A stretch of 13,628 nt of DNA from Planctomycetota bacterium (GTDB lineage: Bacteria > Planctomycetota > Phycisphaerae > WQYP01), in contig JAJZEY010000200.1 of NCBI GenBank assembly GCA_021805585.1, forward strand, positions 1 through 13,628. Reading direction: 5' to 3'. Below the pieces are notes generated by a model. The model worked only from the letters and a program-made list of their open reading frames with translations. It did no database searches and was not told the DNA's origin. Positions 1 through 6,861 of the stretch are shown here, piece after piece. The position numbers and the translations under genes are program-made. Positions within the stretch are counted from its first letter, which is position 1. Every line of letters begins with the position of its first letter.

Positions 1-1
1 T

Positions 2-736
2 TCCGTTTCCGACGTGGATGGCGTGACCGTTGCCGGGCTTATTGTGGATGCCGGCCCGGTTAATTCTTCCTGCCTGCTTGAACTCGGGCCGGTGGGCAGC
101 GCGGCCGATCATTCAGCGAATCCGACCTTCCTTTATGACTTAACCGTGCGAACAGCCGGACCGGCGGCAGGTCGGAATGACGCGGGCATTGTCATTCACA
201 GTCGCCATGTTGTAACGGATAACATCTGGATCTGGCGGGCGGACCATGGCAACGGAGTCGGGTGGAACGCAAATGCCACAAAACATGGTCTGGTGGTCAA
301 CGGCGATGATGTGACCTGTTATGGACTATTCAATGAGCACCACGAAAAATACCAGACACTTTGGATGGGAAATCGTGGACGGGTGTACATGTATCAATCT
401 GAAATGCCATACGACCCGCCCGACCAGGCATCGTGGATGGCGGGCCAAACCGATGGATACGCATCGTACAAAGTGGCGGACACCGTGACCCATCACGAGG
501 CCTGGGGATTAGGAATTTACTGCTTTTTTCGTGATGCCGTCATTAAATGCCAAAGCGCTATTCAGGCACCCGCCGCGCACGGCGTTAAATTGCACGATAT
601 GACGACGGTTTGGCTTAGTGGAAAGAAGGGTAGCCGGATCGATCACATTGTCAATCATCTCGGTGGCCGGGTTTACGGCAATACTCCCGCTTCGGCCATG
701 CGACAAACGTTGAATGAATTCGGTGGAACCGGCTGA
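2..736 (+). CDS. Secreted right-handed beta-helix (pectate-lyase-like) protein, C-terminal part; 5' end outside the window
   Basis: The frame is open from the left edge (first full codon at base 2) to TGA at 734-736, giving 244 residues of a larger protein. The GTG at 14 is only the first start-like codon inside the window and is unlikely to be the true start. Short stretches such as NIWIWRADHGNGVGW, LVVNGDDVTCYGLFNEHHEK, YQSEMPYDPP and VTHHEAWGLG match, from memory, the C-terminal half of large secreted beta-helix proteins of soil bacteria. Those are often named after attached discoidin or carbohydrate-binding domains, or misnamed adenylyl cyclase, and they resemble GH55/GH87-type glucanase folds. 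A surface or secreted role on polysaccharide is inferred. No signal peptide or catalytic assignment can be made from this fragment. The next gene is on the other strand, so this is the end of its transcript. Confidence 0.7.
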   Translation, partial: SVSDVDGVTVAGLIVDAGPVNSSCLLELGPVGSAADHSANPTFLYDLTVRTAGPAAGRNDAGIVIHSRHVVTDNIWIWRADHGNGVGWNANATKHGLVVNGDDVTCYGLFNEHHEKYQTLWMGNRGRVYMYQSEMPYDPPDQASWMAGQTDGYASYKVADTVTHHEAWGLGIYCFFRDAVIKCQSAIQAPAAHGVKLHDMTTVWLSGKKGSRIDHIVNHLGGRVYGNTPASAMRQTLNEFGGTG

Positions 737-1040
737 TCTTTATTGTTGTCCGTGGCAGCGTGCCGGCGGCCTCCCTTTTATCCTATCCTTGTGTGCTCAA
801 CTTTCTACTCTCTAAACTCCTGCTCTGCGTTGCGGCAGCAACGCCGGCCCGCTTCGTCGTCATTGCAGGATGGAGAATGGATTTCAACAACGCTTTCCCG
901 CCGAGGCCCCATCTATCCGCGCTATCGTTTCCCTTCCCGATAAAAACGGGCACACCCTTCGCTGCCAAGGCTTCGGAAACGCGGATCGTTCAGCTGCATA
1001 CCCGCCGCACTGGCCACAGGACTCGCATCATTTGCACGTT
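737..1040. other. Convergent intergenic gap, no convincing gene
   Basis: These 304 bases lie between the stop of the beta-helix gene (+) and the stop of hisI (-). Open frames crossing the gap are low-complexity, lack a credible ribosome binding site, or run antisense into hisI. The only clear structure is the small perfect hairpin at 827-844. The gap is best read as a shared 3' region. Confidence 0.6.
827..844. terminator. Perfect 7-bp hairpin between convergent genes, possible transcript end
   Basis: GCGTTGC (827-833), loop GGCA, GCAACGC (838-844) form a perfect GC-rich stem about 90 bases after the beta-helix stop. There is no T-tract on either side, so it is not a classical intrinsic terminator. 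It could be an RNA 3' end stabiliser or chance. Confidence 0.3.
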
Positions 1041-1460
1041 TTATGTTTTATACACCGCGGCGGGGTCCACGCTGCGCTCGGCGGCGAATTCCAGTACGGC
1101 CCCGGCGGCGGCGGGGCGAATGCGGCGGTAGAAACAGGATCGATAGCCATTGTGGCAGGCGGTCCCGTTCTGGCGGACTTTAATGATGACGGCATCCTGG
1201 TCGCAGTCAATCAGTACATCCTGCACTTCCTGGGTGTGGCCGCTTTCTTCGCCTTTGATCCAGAATTTATTGCGGGACCGGCTCCAGTAGGTGGCTTTGC
1301 CGGTGGCCAGCGTTTTTTCCAGCGCTTCGCGGTTCATAAAGGCCACCATCAGCACCTGGCCGTTGTCGGCATCCACAGCCACGGCGGTAACCAGGCCGGC
1401 GGAATCAAACTTCAGGTCCAGGTTCAGGCCAAGCTCGCGGGCGGAATTATTCGACGACAT
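1041..1460 (-). CDS. hisI: Phosphoribosyl-AMP cyclohydrolase
   Basis: HisI opens the adenine ring of N1-(5'-phosphoribosyl)-AMP in the third step of histidine biosynthesis, in the cytoplasm. The 139-residue product has the whole family signature: VLMVAFMN (37-43), ATYWSRSRNKFWIKGE (56-71), SGHTQEV (73-79), DCDQDA (85-90) and the C-terminal ACHNGYRSCF (101-110). C86, C102 and C109 match the expected zinc-binding cysteines, and the Asp residues of DCDQD match the Mg site. Length is normal for a monofunctional enzyme; no HisE domain is fused. I chose ATG 1460 because AAGGA lies six bases before it; an ATG at 1466 would abut that site and add only two residues (MP). The gene follows the DUF2617 gene on the same strand after 117 bases, with a striking palindrome in the gap, so it probably has its own control. 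No other his gene is in the window. Confidence 0.95.
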   Translation of the reverse strand: MSSNNSARELGLNLDLKFDSAGLVTAVAVDADNGQVLMVAFMNREALEKTLATGKATYWSRSRNKFWIKGEESGHTQEVQDVLIDCDQDAVIIKVRQNGTACHNGYRSCFYRRIRPAAAGAVLEFAAERSVDPAAVYKT

Positions 1461-1480
1461 GGGCATTCCTTATATACAAA

Positions 1481-1507
1481 TTAACATATATGTAATATAT
1501 GTGTTAA
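1481..1507. promoter_or_regulatory. 27-bp AT-rich near-perfect palindrome directly upstream of hisI
   Basis: The bases from 1481 to 1507 read as an inverted repeat with outer arms TTAACA/TGTTAA and a TATAT-rich interior. Eleven of 13 base pairs match around the centre at 1494, and the two exceptions are G-T type. It ends 20 bases upstream of the hisI start codon and lies in an island far richer in A+T than its surroundings. Position and symmetry fit an operator or overlapping promoter. No regulator is identified. Confidence 0.45.
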
Positions 1508-1577
1508 ATACAGGCCGCGGGCCACGGTCTTTTTTGGCGGCAGCGGTGGCCGCAACGTGTCCGCGGCCGAACCGTAT

Positions 1578-2153
1578 TTATCGTGCGGTCGGTTCAATAA
1601 TCGACTGTGTGCGAACCAGTACGCGGGCGTCGCCAAGCAGATGGAACCCTTCCAGATGCACGGCCCGCCTGTGAAGCTGGGCCACCAGAACGGAAAGGTA
1701 TTCCAGATTCCCCAGTTCATTTCGCCGCTGGGAAACCATGCCATCCTGTTCCGTGGCGATGCGCAGCAGTTCGGTGACTGAATTATCGAACAGTGCGTCG
1801 GTGACATGTTCTTCGTTCAGCGCCAGGTAATAATGGTGCCGCTCGCCCAGGGGAATGTCATATTGTTTGTCGCCTTTGCAGGGCAGGCGTTCAATCAGGC
1901 CGCGATCCGGCAGAAGTTTGTTGGGAAAGCAGGCCAGCTCGCAAAGCGTATGCGGACCCGACAGTGCCACCATGTGTCCACCGCCCGAAAGCAGCCACAT
2001 GCGGACATCAAATTCGCCCAGTGGCCGCACGCGGCTGGTATCCGTGGAGACAAGTTCCGGATGCAGCATGCGATCGTAAACCAGCACGGAAATACCGGCG
2101 CTGCGCGGCTTTTTATGATGCAAACCAGAAATGTTTTCCCGATTCGGTTTCAC
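1578..2153 (-). CDS. DUF2617-family protein of unknown function
   Basis: A 191-residue protein starting with GTG at 2153, chosen because AAGGAG lies five bases before it. I recognise the DUF2617 pattern from memory: an N-terminal VYDRMLHPEL motif (about 25-34), a central hydrophilic segment with LCELACFPNKLLPDRG (about 70-85), and a C-terminal FHLLGDARVLVRTQSIIE (about 169-186) that matches the family's ending with conserved H, D and QS(I/L)(F/I)E residues. No signal peptide or membrane segment is visible, so it is presumably cytoplasmic. Its role is unknown. It is read before hisI on the same strand, but the 117-base gap with its palindrome argues against tight coupling. The family identification is fairly firm; any functional claim would be a guess. 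Confidence 0.75.
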   Translation of the reverse strand: MKPNRENISGLHHKKPRSAGISVLVYDRMLHPELVSTDTSRVRPLGEFDVRMWLLSGGGHMVALSGPHTLCELACFPNKLLPDRGLIERLPCKGDKQYDIPLGERHHYYLALNEEHVTDALFDNSVTELLRIATEQDGMVSQRRNELGNLEYLSVLVAQLHRRAVHLEGFHLLGDARVLVRTQSIIEPTAR

Positions 2154-2340
2154 AATAACTCCTTGGGGGTTTTGAGCGGATTCAATAGGCCCTTAGCGGC
2201 ATTAAATCCGGTTAATTATCAGGGCCAACAACGCCTGGCTCTTCTGGCGACAGCTTTGGCGGCCTGCGGTTTGCACCCGCCGTGCCGTGATTTATTTTGT
2301 CTGGTGCCTGGCACAGGCCGCGCAAAAACAGCCCAACCCG

Positions 2341-2356
2341 CGGGAAATCTCTCCCG
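2341..2356 (+). repeat. 5-bp hairpin touching the mini-ORF ribosome binding site
   Basis: CGGGA (2341-2345) pairs with TCCCG (2352-2356) around a six-base loop. Its 3' end is the first G of GGAGG. If formed in RNA it could affect ribosome access to the mini-ORF. The stem is short, so support is weak alone. Confidence 0.3.
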
Positions 2357-2364
2357 GAGGTTCT

Positions 2365-2403
2365 ATGAACCATCGCATTCCCGTGGAAACTTATGAATGG
2401 TGA
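2365..2403 (+). CDS. Possible 12-residue leader peptide
   Basis: ATG at 2365 is preceded by a strong GGAGG (2356-2360) with four bases between. It opens a frame of 12 codons, MNHRIPVETYEW, ending in TGA at 2401. The stop codon lies inside the 5' arm of a perfect 10-bp hairpin (2399-2426), and a 5-bp hairpin (2341-2356) ends on the first G of the ribosome binding site. This layout resembles attenuator leader peptides, but there is no run of one regulatory codon and the next gene on this strand is about 400 bases away. It may be coincidence. Confidence 0.3.
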   Translation: MNHRIPVETYEW

Positions 2404-2426
2404 ATCAAACTAAAGGTTGATTCACC
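2399..2426. repeat. Perfect 10-bp inverted repeat with 8-base loop
   Basis: GGTGAATCAA (2399-2408) and TTGATTCACC (2417-2426) are exact reverse complements separated by ACTAAAGG. The 5' arm contains the mini-ORF stop codon. No T-tract follows on either strand, so a simple intrinsic terminator is unlikely. An RNA attenuator, a processing signal or a protein binding site are possible. Confidence 0.55.
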
Positions 2427-2431
2427 AGCCT

Positions 2432-2460
2432 TTAAGCGGGCCATGCCACAGCCCGTTTGA
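2432..2460. repeat. Second hairpin following the 10-bp repeat
   Basis: TTAAGCGGGC (2432-2441) can pair with GCCCGTTTGA (2451-2460) over ten positions, including two G-U pairs, around a nine-base loop. It begins six bases after the preceding hairpin, making a tandem stem-loop unit. Confidence 0.4.
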
Positions 2461-2697
2461 GTGCGGGACCACCAATTCCAGTCGCTGCGAATCAGCAGGC
2501 CACAGGTGTTCCGCGTTCAGGATTGCGCTAAACCGCGTGTTTTTCCGGACGTTCAGCTGATTTTTCCGGCAAATCAACGCGATTCCTTCAACTAAGGTCC
2601 AATTATAACAGAAGGCTCATACAAACTAAAAGGAATTTCTTTCCATTTTTTTAAGCCAGCCAAGGTAGCGCTTACTAAGTTAACCGCTTATCATATT

Positions 2698-2720
2698 ATA
2701 TTCGTCGCTTATACGAATAT
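2698..2720. promoter_or_regulatory. Operator-like inverted repeat upstream of the gamma-carbonic anhydrase
   Basis: ATATTCGT (2698-2705) and ACGAATAT (2713-2720) form perfect 8-bp arms with a seven-base spacer, in an AT-rich segment about 86 bases before the start codon. The hexamer CGCTTA occurs at 2669, 2685 and 2706, the last inside the spacer. This may be the binding site of a regulator of the carbonic anhydrase gene; no regulator is visible nearby. Confidence 0.35.
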
Positions 2721-2806
2721 GTGTGTGATAATTTCATTTTCGGACCCACTTGGCATTTCCCTATCCGCCGGTCGCGTGGCCTGTATTTTTATGCTACATT
2801 TCCCAC

Positions 2807-3355
2807 ATGAGCAGCTATGTGAGTCATTTTGTCATGCGAAAAGTTGCCTCTCATTTTCAGGCCACCAGTGCCCAAATCTGCGGCGATGTGACGCTGGGTG
2901 AAAATTGCGGCATCTGGTTCAACGCCGTTATTCGCGGCGACGTGGCACCGATTTCCCTGGGCAAAAATGTGAATGTGCAGGAGGGCGCGGTTCTGCATTG
3001 TGACTATGGCGTGCCGCTGACCATTGAAGCGGATGTCACCATTGGCCACGGCGCGGTGGTGCATTGCCGATCGGTTGGATCCGGTACGCTGATCGGCATG
3101 AAGGCGGTTGTCCTGTCCGGGGCGGTGATTGGCCGAAACTGCATTGTCGCCGCGGGATCTGTGGTTTCACCCGGTACGCTGGTGCCTGACGGGCAAGTGG
3201 TGATGGGTGTGCCGGGCAAAGTGGTACGGGCGGTTCGGCCGGCGGAATTAGCCGACATGCAGGCGAATAACCGGCATTATGTGGAACTTGCAAGCCACCA
3301 TGTGGAATACCCGGACAAATTTTATAAATTCCACAATCCTAATTTGCAGCCGTGA
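2807..3355 (+). CDS. Gamma-class carbonic anhydrase-like protein (left-handed beta-helix)
   Basis: A 182-residue hexapeptide-repeat protein of the gamma-carbonic anhydrase family, which as a trimer interconverts CO2 and bicarbonate at a metal site between subunits. Isoleucine/valine-rich turns run from about residue 22 to 140. The family signature IWFNAVIRGD is at 36-45, and the three metal-ligand histidines are present at H64 (VLHCD), H81 and H86 (GHGAVVHC), so an active metal site is plausible. Q58 and the RGD of 43-45 also fit. The last 40 residues form the usual C-terminal helix. ATG 2807 is preferred over an upstream in-frame ATG at 2750 whose extra residues do not match the family; ATG 2834 is also possible. 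No clear ribosome binding site precedes 2807. The importer operon starts 112 bases later and seems unrelated. Some members of this family have other or no activity. Confidence 0.88.
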   Translation: MSSYVSHFVMRKVASHFQATSAQICGDVTLGENCGIWFNAVIRGDVAPISLGKNVNVQEGAVLHCDYGVPLTIEADVTIGHGAVVHCRSVGSGTLIGMKAVVLSGAVIGRNCIVAAGSVVSPGTLVPDGQVVMGVPGKVVRAVRPAELADMQANNRHYVELASHHVEYPDKFYKFHNPNLQP

Positions 3356-3467
3356 CGGAATTTGTAGCCTTGACAGAGCATTTGGCCGGACAACTTCGCA
3401 CCAAAAGCCCCCCAACCACCCGCCGCACCAGTTTGAGATTTTGCCCGGCCACTTCTAACATAGGCCC

Positions 3468-4376
3468 ATGATCCGAATTCCACGCAGAACCAGTTTTGTC
3501 CTCATGTTGCTTCTGATGCTGCCAGCCGCGTGTCGGCATTCGCAAAGCTCCAGAGCGGTAAAAGCCGGGCCACGGATTGTCAGCACGGTTCCCGCTGCCA
3601 CGCAAATTCTGCTGCAAATCGGCGGCGGTTCGGCGCTGGTCGGCGTGTCGCGGTTTGATAAACCGCTGCTTCCACCTGGCTATCGGTCGTTGCCCGTAGT
3701 CGGCGATTATTTTAATCTGGACGACGAATTGCTTCTGGACCTGCGGCCAAGTGTGCTCATTATCCAAAAAAGTCCCTTGCGTCTGGCGGGTCTGCCGGCG
3801 CTGGCGCGGCAAAATCATATACGGCTGGTGAATGTGTCATTTAATCGGATTCAGACCATGGAACAGACCGTGCTTCTGCTGGGGAAGCTTGCGAACCGCA
3901 CTGCGGCGGCCCGCCTGGCCGTTGGGAATCTTAAAAGCCAACTGGCCCGTGATGCCGCTGAATTGCCACCGCGGGCAAATCGTCCGCGTGTGGTGTACCT
4001 GGTGGGGACCGCACCGATGCGGGCGGTCGGGGCGGATAATTTTATTAACAGCCTGATTCGGCTTGCCGGGGGAATGAACGTTGGTGCGCAACTGGGCCGT
4101 GGCTTTCCCGTTCTCACGCACGAAACACTGCTTACCCTTAAACCGCGGATGATTGTGCTGGCGCTGCCCGGCGCGCCGGCGGCCAAGGGCAAGGGCGACC
4201 CGCGAATCGCGACGTTTTTGCGGCAGGCCGCATTTGCCAGGCCATGGCCCCGCGTGTTGCTTTTAACGGACCGGCAATGTGAAATGCCAACGCTGAAAAT
4301 GACCCATGAAATAAACCAATTGCGCAAATTTTTTAACACGCGGCTTCACCCTGCGGGCGGGAGCGTGATGCGATGA
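3468..4376 (+). CDS. ABC importer periplasmic metal-chelate binding lipoprotein (BtuF/FecB type)
   Basis: A 302-residue substrate-binding protein of the helical-backbone class used for vitamin B12, haem and ferric siderophores. The N-terminus is a lipoprotein signal: basic MIRIPRR, a hydrophobic core, then a lipobox-like LPAAC with C22 as likely lipidated residue. The mature part has the class signature PRIVSTVPAATQILLQIGG (35-53), then VGVSRFD, VVGDYFNLDDELLLDLRPSVLI and, in the second lobe, NFINSLIRLAGG. The lobes are presumably joined by the usual long helix (about 110-140). The stop overlaps the permease start as ATGA (4373-4376), so the three importer genes are translationally coupled. 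No cobalamin riboswitch-like sequence is visible in the 112 bases upstream, so substrate cannot be assigned from context. A TTGACA at 3370 has no good -10 partner. Corrinoid, haem and siderophore all remain possible. Confidence 0.88.
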   Translation: MIRIPRRTSFVLMLLLMLPAACRHSQSSRAVKAGPRIVSTVPAATQILLQIGGGSALVGVSRFDKPLLPPGYRSLPVVGDYFNLDDELLLDLRPSVLIIQKSPLRLAGLPALARQNHIRLVNVSFNRIQTMEQTVLLLGKLANRTAAARLAVGNLKSQLARDAAELPPRANRPRVVYLVGTAPMRAVGADNFINSLIRLAGGMNVGAQLGRGFPVLTHETLLTLKPRMIVLALPGAPAAKGKGDPRIATFLRQAAFARPWPRVLLLTDRQCEMPTLKMTHEINQLRKFFNTRLHPAGGSVMR

Positions 4377-5425
4377 TCGGCACCGCTTATAAAAAAAACG
4401 CCGACTGGCTATCCAGCCTGAAGGGTCAACTGCAGATCGGGCTGGCACTGGTTGGCCTGGCGTTTATTGCCGGGTTGGCCATAGGTCCGGCTCTGCCAGG
4501 CCATTTCTGGCCCTCATTTGGATTCGCAACCGGCCCGGCCATGCACCTGCGGATCGTGCGACTGACGGCCGCGGGACTGGTGGGGGCGTCCTTGGCGATT
4601 GCCGGCGTACTGCTTCAAGGTCTTTTGCGCAATCCACTGGCCGATCCATATATCCTGGGAATTTCCAGCGGGGCCACGGCCGGCGTAATGGGCTGGATTT
4701 TACTGGCCAATCTGCTCACCGGCGTCGCCCTGGCCCATCCCTGGATGGGTGCTGTTTTTGCCTACGGGCAAGCGCTGCCGGCGTTGCTGGGCGCGCTATT
4801 GACGTGTGGCGCGGTGTTTTTTCTGGGGCGCCGCGGCGGAAGTCTGGATCCGCTGACGCTGCTTCTGGCGGGTGTGGTGCTGGGCAGCGTGAATACCGCG
4901 TTAATTATGCTGCTTAACAATCTGGCACCCTACGGCGCACGGGCGGATATTTTGAATTATATTTTTGGCTATATAAGCGCTGTTACGCCGTCGTTTTTAT
5001 TGTGGCTGCAAGGAAGCCTGCTGCTGGTCTGCTGGCTGGCCGCCATGGCCATTGCCGGCGCAATGAATGTTGCGTCGCTCTCGGATATTGAAGCCACGAG
5101 CCTGGGCGTGCGCCTTTCCCGTCTGCGCATGGTCAGCTTTTTAATTTCCGCCGCCGTGGCCGCCGGTGCCATTGTGCTGGCCGGACCGGTTGGATTCGTC
5201 GGGTTAATCTGTCCGCATATCTGCCGGTCCTGGTTCGGGCCAGACCATCGGCGGCTGCTGGTCAGCAGCCCGTTGCTTGGTGCGGCGTTCCTGATTCTTG
5301 CCGATTCATTTGTGCGCTGCACCGGCAATTGGTTTAACGGCGAACTTCCGGTGGGCGTGGTAACCGCGCTGTGCGGCGGCCCATATTTTCTGTTTCTTCT
5401 GCAAAGGCGCAGACCATGGCAATAA
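4373..5425 (+). CDS. ABC importer permease, BtuC/FecCD family
   Basis: A 350-residue polytopic inner-membrane protein forming the translocation channel for the binding protein encoded just before it. About ten hydrophobic segments are visible. Family hallmarks are present: RIVRLTAAGLVGASLAIAG near 60-78, LLQGLLRNPLADPYILGISSG (about 82-102), LLLAGVVLGSV (about 163-173), LGVRLSRLRM near 243-252 in the loop that should contact the ATPase, and GPVGFVGLICPHICR (about 270-284) near the C-terminus. Length is normal for a single FecCD permease, so it probably works as a homodimer. It overlaps the upstream gene by four bases (ATGA) and the downstream ATPase gene by ten bases (5416-5425), indicating one coupled operon. 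Confidence 0.93.
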   Translation: MIGTAYKKNADWLSSLKGQLQIGLALVGLAFIAGLAIGPALPGHFWPSFGFATGPAMHLRIVRLTAAGLVGASLAIAGVLLQGLLRNPLADPYILGISSGATAGVMGWILLANLLTGVALAHPWMGAVFAYGQALPALLGALLTCGAVFFLGRRGGSLDPLTLLLAGVVLGSVNTALIMLLNNLAPYGARADILNYIFGYISAVTPSFLLWLQGSLLLVCWLAAMAIAGAMNVASLSDIEATSLGVRLSRLRMVSFLISAAVAAGAIVLAGPVGFVGLICPHICRSWFGPDHRRLLVSSPLLGAAFLILADSFVRCTGNWFNGELPVGVVTALCGGPYFLFLLQRRRPWQ

Positions 5426-6228
5426 CACCCGACCCGCCCGACGACGGGGGAACCGCGGTTCTGGCCGCGCGAAATGTGACTTTTCGCTTCGGTGCCGATG
5501 CGGTACTGGAGAATCTATCCGTGGGCATTTGTGCCAACCGCATGACCGCCATTATCGGGCCTAATGGCGCGGGAAAATCAACACTGGCGCACCTGCTGAT
5601 TGGCTTTCTTCAACCGGCCCACGGCGTTGTGGAACTGCTGGGCAAACCGCGCCGCCAATACACCGCCGCACAGGCCGCCGCCATAGTTGCGTTCGTGCCG
5701 CAGTTTTCGCAGGTCAGCTTTGGCTATTCGGTGCGGGAAATTGTGCTGATGGGCCGGTGGCCGCTGCGGAGCGGTTTGATGGGGCCGGACCGACACTCAC
5801 CGGCTGATCTGGCCGCGGTGGATCAGGCTATGTGGAATACGGATGTGCAGCATCTGGCACGGCGGACATTCAACGAACTTTCGGGCGGCGAACGCCAAAG
5901 AGTGGTGATAGCCCGTGCACTGGCCCAGAATGCACCGATCCTTGTGCTGGATGAACCGACCACCGGCCTGGACCTGTGGCATCAGCTTGTGATTCTTGAC
6001 CTTTTGCGGAAACTGACCCGCGAGCAGGGCCGTACAATTGTGCTCGTATCCCACGACCTGAATATGGCGATGAACCATTGCGATCACGCGATTCTGCTGG
6101 CGGCGGGGAAACTGGTCGCCGCCGGCCCGCTAAGGACGGTTATGACGCCGGAAATTCTGGAACGCGTTTATCGGGTTCGGGTGACACCCGTGGGCGACCT
6201 GCTGCATTTTTCCCAAGCGACGGCATAA
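5416..6228 (+). CDS. ABC importer ATPase (BtuD/FecE type)
   Basis: A 270-residue cytoplasmic ATPase that drives the FecCD-type permease. All motifs are intact: Walker A GPNGAGKST (48-56), Q-loop Q96 in FVPQF, signature LSGGERQ (155-161), Walker B ILVLDEP with D179/E180, D-loop GLD, and switch histidine H213 in VSHD. The C-terminal part (AAGKLVAAGP, then TPEILERVYRV) is typical of the B12/siderophore subfamily. ATG 5416 is chosen over an upstream frame opening at 5371: the protein then begins with family-like sequence and overlaps the permease stop by ten bases (ATGGCAATAA). It is the last gene of the operon; a hairpin follows at 6259-6297. Confidence 0.95.
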   Translation: MAITPDPPDDGGTAVLAARNVTFRFGADAVLENLSVGICANRMTAIIGPNGAGKSTLAHLLIGFLQPAHGVVELLGKPRRQYTAAQAAAIVAFVPQFSQVSFGYSVREIVLMGRWPLRSGLMGPDRHSPADLAAVDQAMWNTDVQHLARRTFNELSGGERQRVVIARALAQNAPILVLDEPTTGLDLWHQLVILDLLRKLTREQGRTIVLVSHDLNMAMNHCDHAILLAAGKLVAAGPLRTVMTPEILERVYRVRVTPVGDLLHFSQATA

Positions 6229-6258
6229 TTATCCGCCATGGTTGACGCCATTTGGACC

Positions 6259-6297
6259 GATAAGCACATTCCGGAATTCCCGTGAATTGTGCTTATC
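6259..6297. terminator. Perfect 10-bp hairpin after the importer operon
   Basis: GATAAGCACA (6259-6268) and TGTGCTTATC (6288-6297) are exact reverse complements with a 19-base loop that itself contains overlapping short palindromes (TTCCGGAA and GAATTC). It begins 31 bases after the ATPase stop. No T-tract follows, so it may be an RNA 3' end or stability element, or an operator for the downstream cupin gene. Confidence 0.4.
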
Positions 6298-6454
6298 AAA
6301 TTGCCTGTTCAATGCCGAAGAATTCAGTAAGCCCATCCGGTTGATTCGGACACATATCAAGGCGTCCTGAAAATCCGGAACCTGCCCGCAAGGGTCATTT
6401 AGGGCGAACTTTGGAAGCTGTATCGTGGTCACTTCGTTTCGCAGGAGACATTGT

Positions 6455-6838
6455 ATGTCTATTCAGGACACTATCGCATCACTTGAACGCAACACACGCA
6501 TGGGTACATCGCGGTCGCTGATGGCCCATGGCGGGCAGGCCGGTAATTCGACCGTGCTTGAGGGCGTGTATCAGGAACGCGGTCATATTCCGCCGCATTA
6601 CCATGATTGCGAGGAAGTGATTCTGTGCGCCCAGGGCGAGGGCATTCTGTTTATCGGTGAAGAGCCACACACGTTTATGGCCGGTGCCACTATGGTCATT
6701 CCCGCTGGCGTGGCACACTGTGTGTACAACACCGGCATCGGACAGTTGCGGCTGCTGGCTTTTTTCCCGTCGGCCTGTCCCGCCTTCCACTGGGTCGCAA
6801 GCCTGCGGCGCATGGCGGAAACCGGCGCGGCGGCCTGA
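6455..6838 (+). CDS. Small single-domain cupin protein
   Basis: A 127-residue protein with one conserved cupin barrel. The first motif is H48-x-H50 with E54 and G61; the second is a perfect G77-x5-P83-x-G85-x2-H88-x3-N92. The metal ligands H48, H50, E54 and H88 are all present, so a metal-bound barrel is expected. ATG 6455 is preceded by AGGAG eight bases away and is preferred over an upstream in-frame start at 6425. The tail ends with an FFPSACPAFHW segment and a short helix. Cupins of this size act as sugar or small-molecule binding or isomerising proteins, dioxygenases or sensors; nothing here decides between them. It stands 226 bases after the importer operon and 65 bases before a small basic ORF, which could be co-transcribed. 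Confidence 0.85.
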   Translation: MSIQDTIASLERNTRMGTSRSLMAHGGQAGNSTVLEGVYQERGHIPPHYHDCEEVILCAQGEGILFIGEEPHTFMAGATMVIPAGVAHCVYNTGIGQLRLLAFFPSACPAFHWVASLRRMAETGAAA

Positions 6839-6861
6839 ACCGCTACCGCTGAATCACCGAT

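Larger units (their letters stand above)
2154..2806. other. Long divergent intergenic region with mini-ORF, hairpins and operator-like repeats
   Basis: About 650 bases separate the DUF2617 start (-) from the carbonic anhydrase start (+). A longer plus-strand open frame ending at 2396 begins inside the DUF2617 gene antisense and is a shadow. What the gap does hold is listed separately: a 12-codon ORF at 2365, hairpins at 2341-2356, 2399-2426 and 2432-2460, and an inverted repeat at 2698-2720. A nine-base motif TTTTTCCGG also occurs twice (2540 and 2561), the second copy mostly inside the loop of a weak 6-bp hairpin (2558-2576). The last 150 bases before the carbonic anhydrase are AT-rich, as expected of a promoter zone. 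Confidence 0.6.

Noticed and set aside
870..1484. 204-codon plus-strand frame
   Set aside because: Runs antisense through hisI, which is unmistakable.
1508..1577. Intrinsic terminator suggested by a T-run near 1530
   Set aside because: The preceding GC-rich bases on the plus strand do not form a stable stem next to the T-run, and no plus-strand gene ends there.
1806..2396. 196-codon plus-strand frame
   Set aside because: Antisense to the DUF2617 gene for over half its length, with no ribosome binding site or family pattern.
2380..2600. Possible cobalamin or other known riboswitch
   Set aside because: I could not match the conserved boxes of riboswitch classes I know, and the next gene is a carbonic anhydrase.
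6229..6432. 67-codon minus-strand frame between importer and cupin
   Set aside because: No ribosome binding site, no recognisable features, and it covers a hairpin and presumed regulatory sequence.
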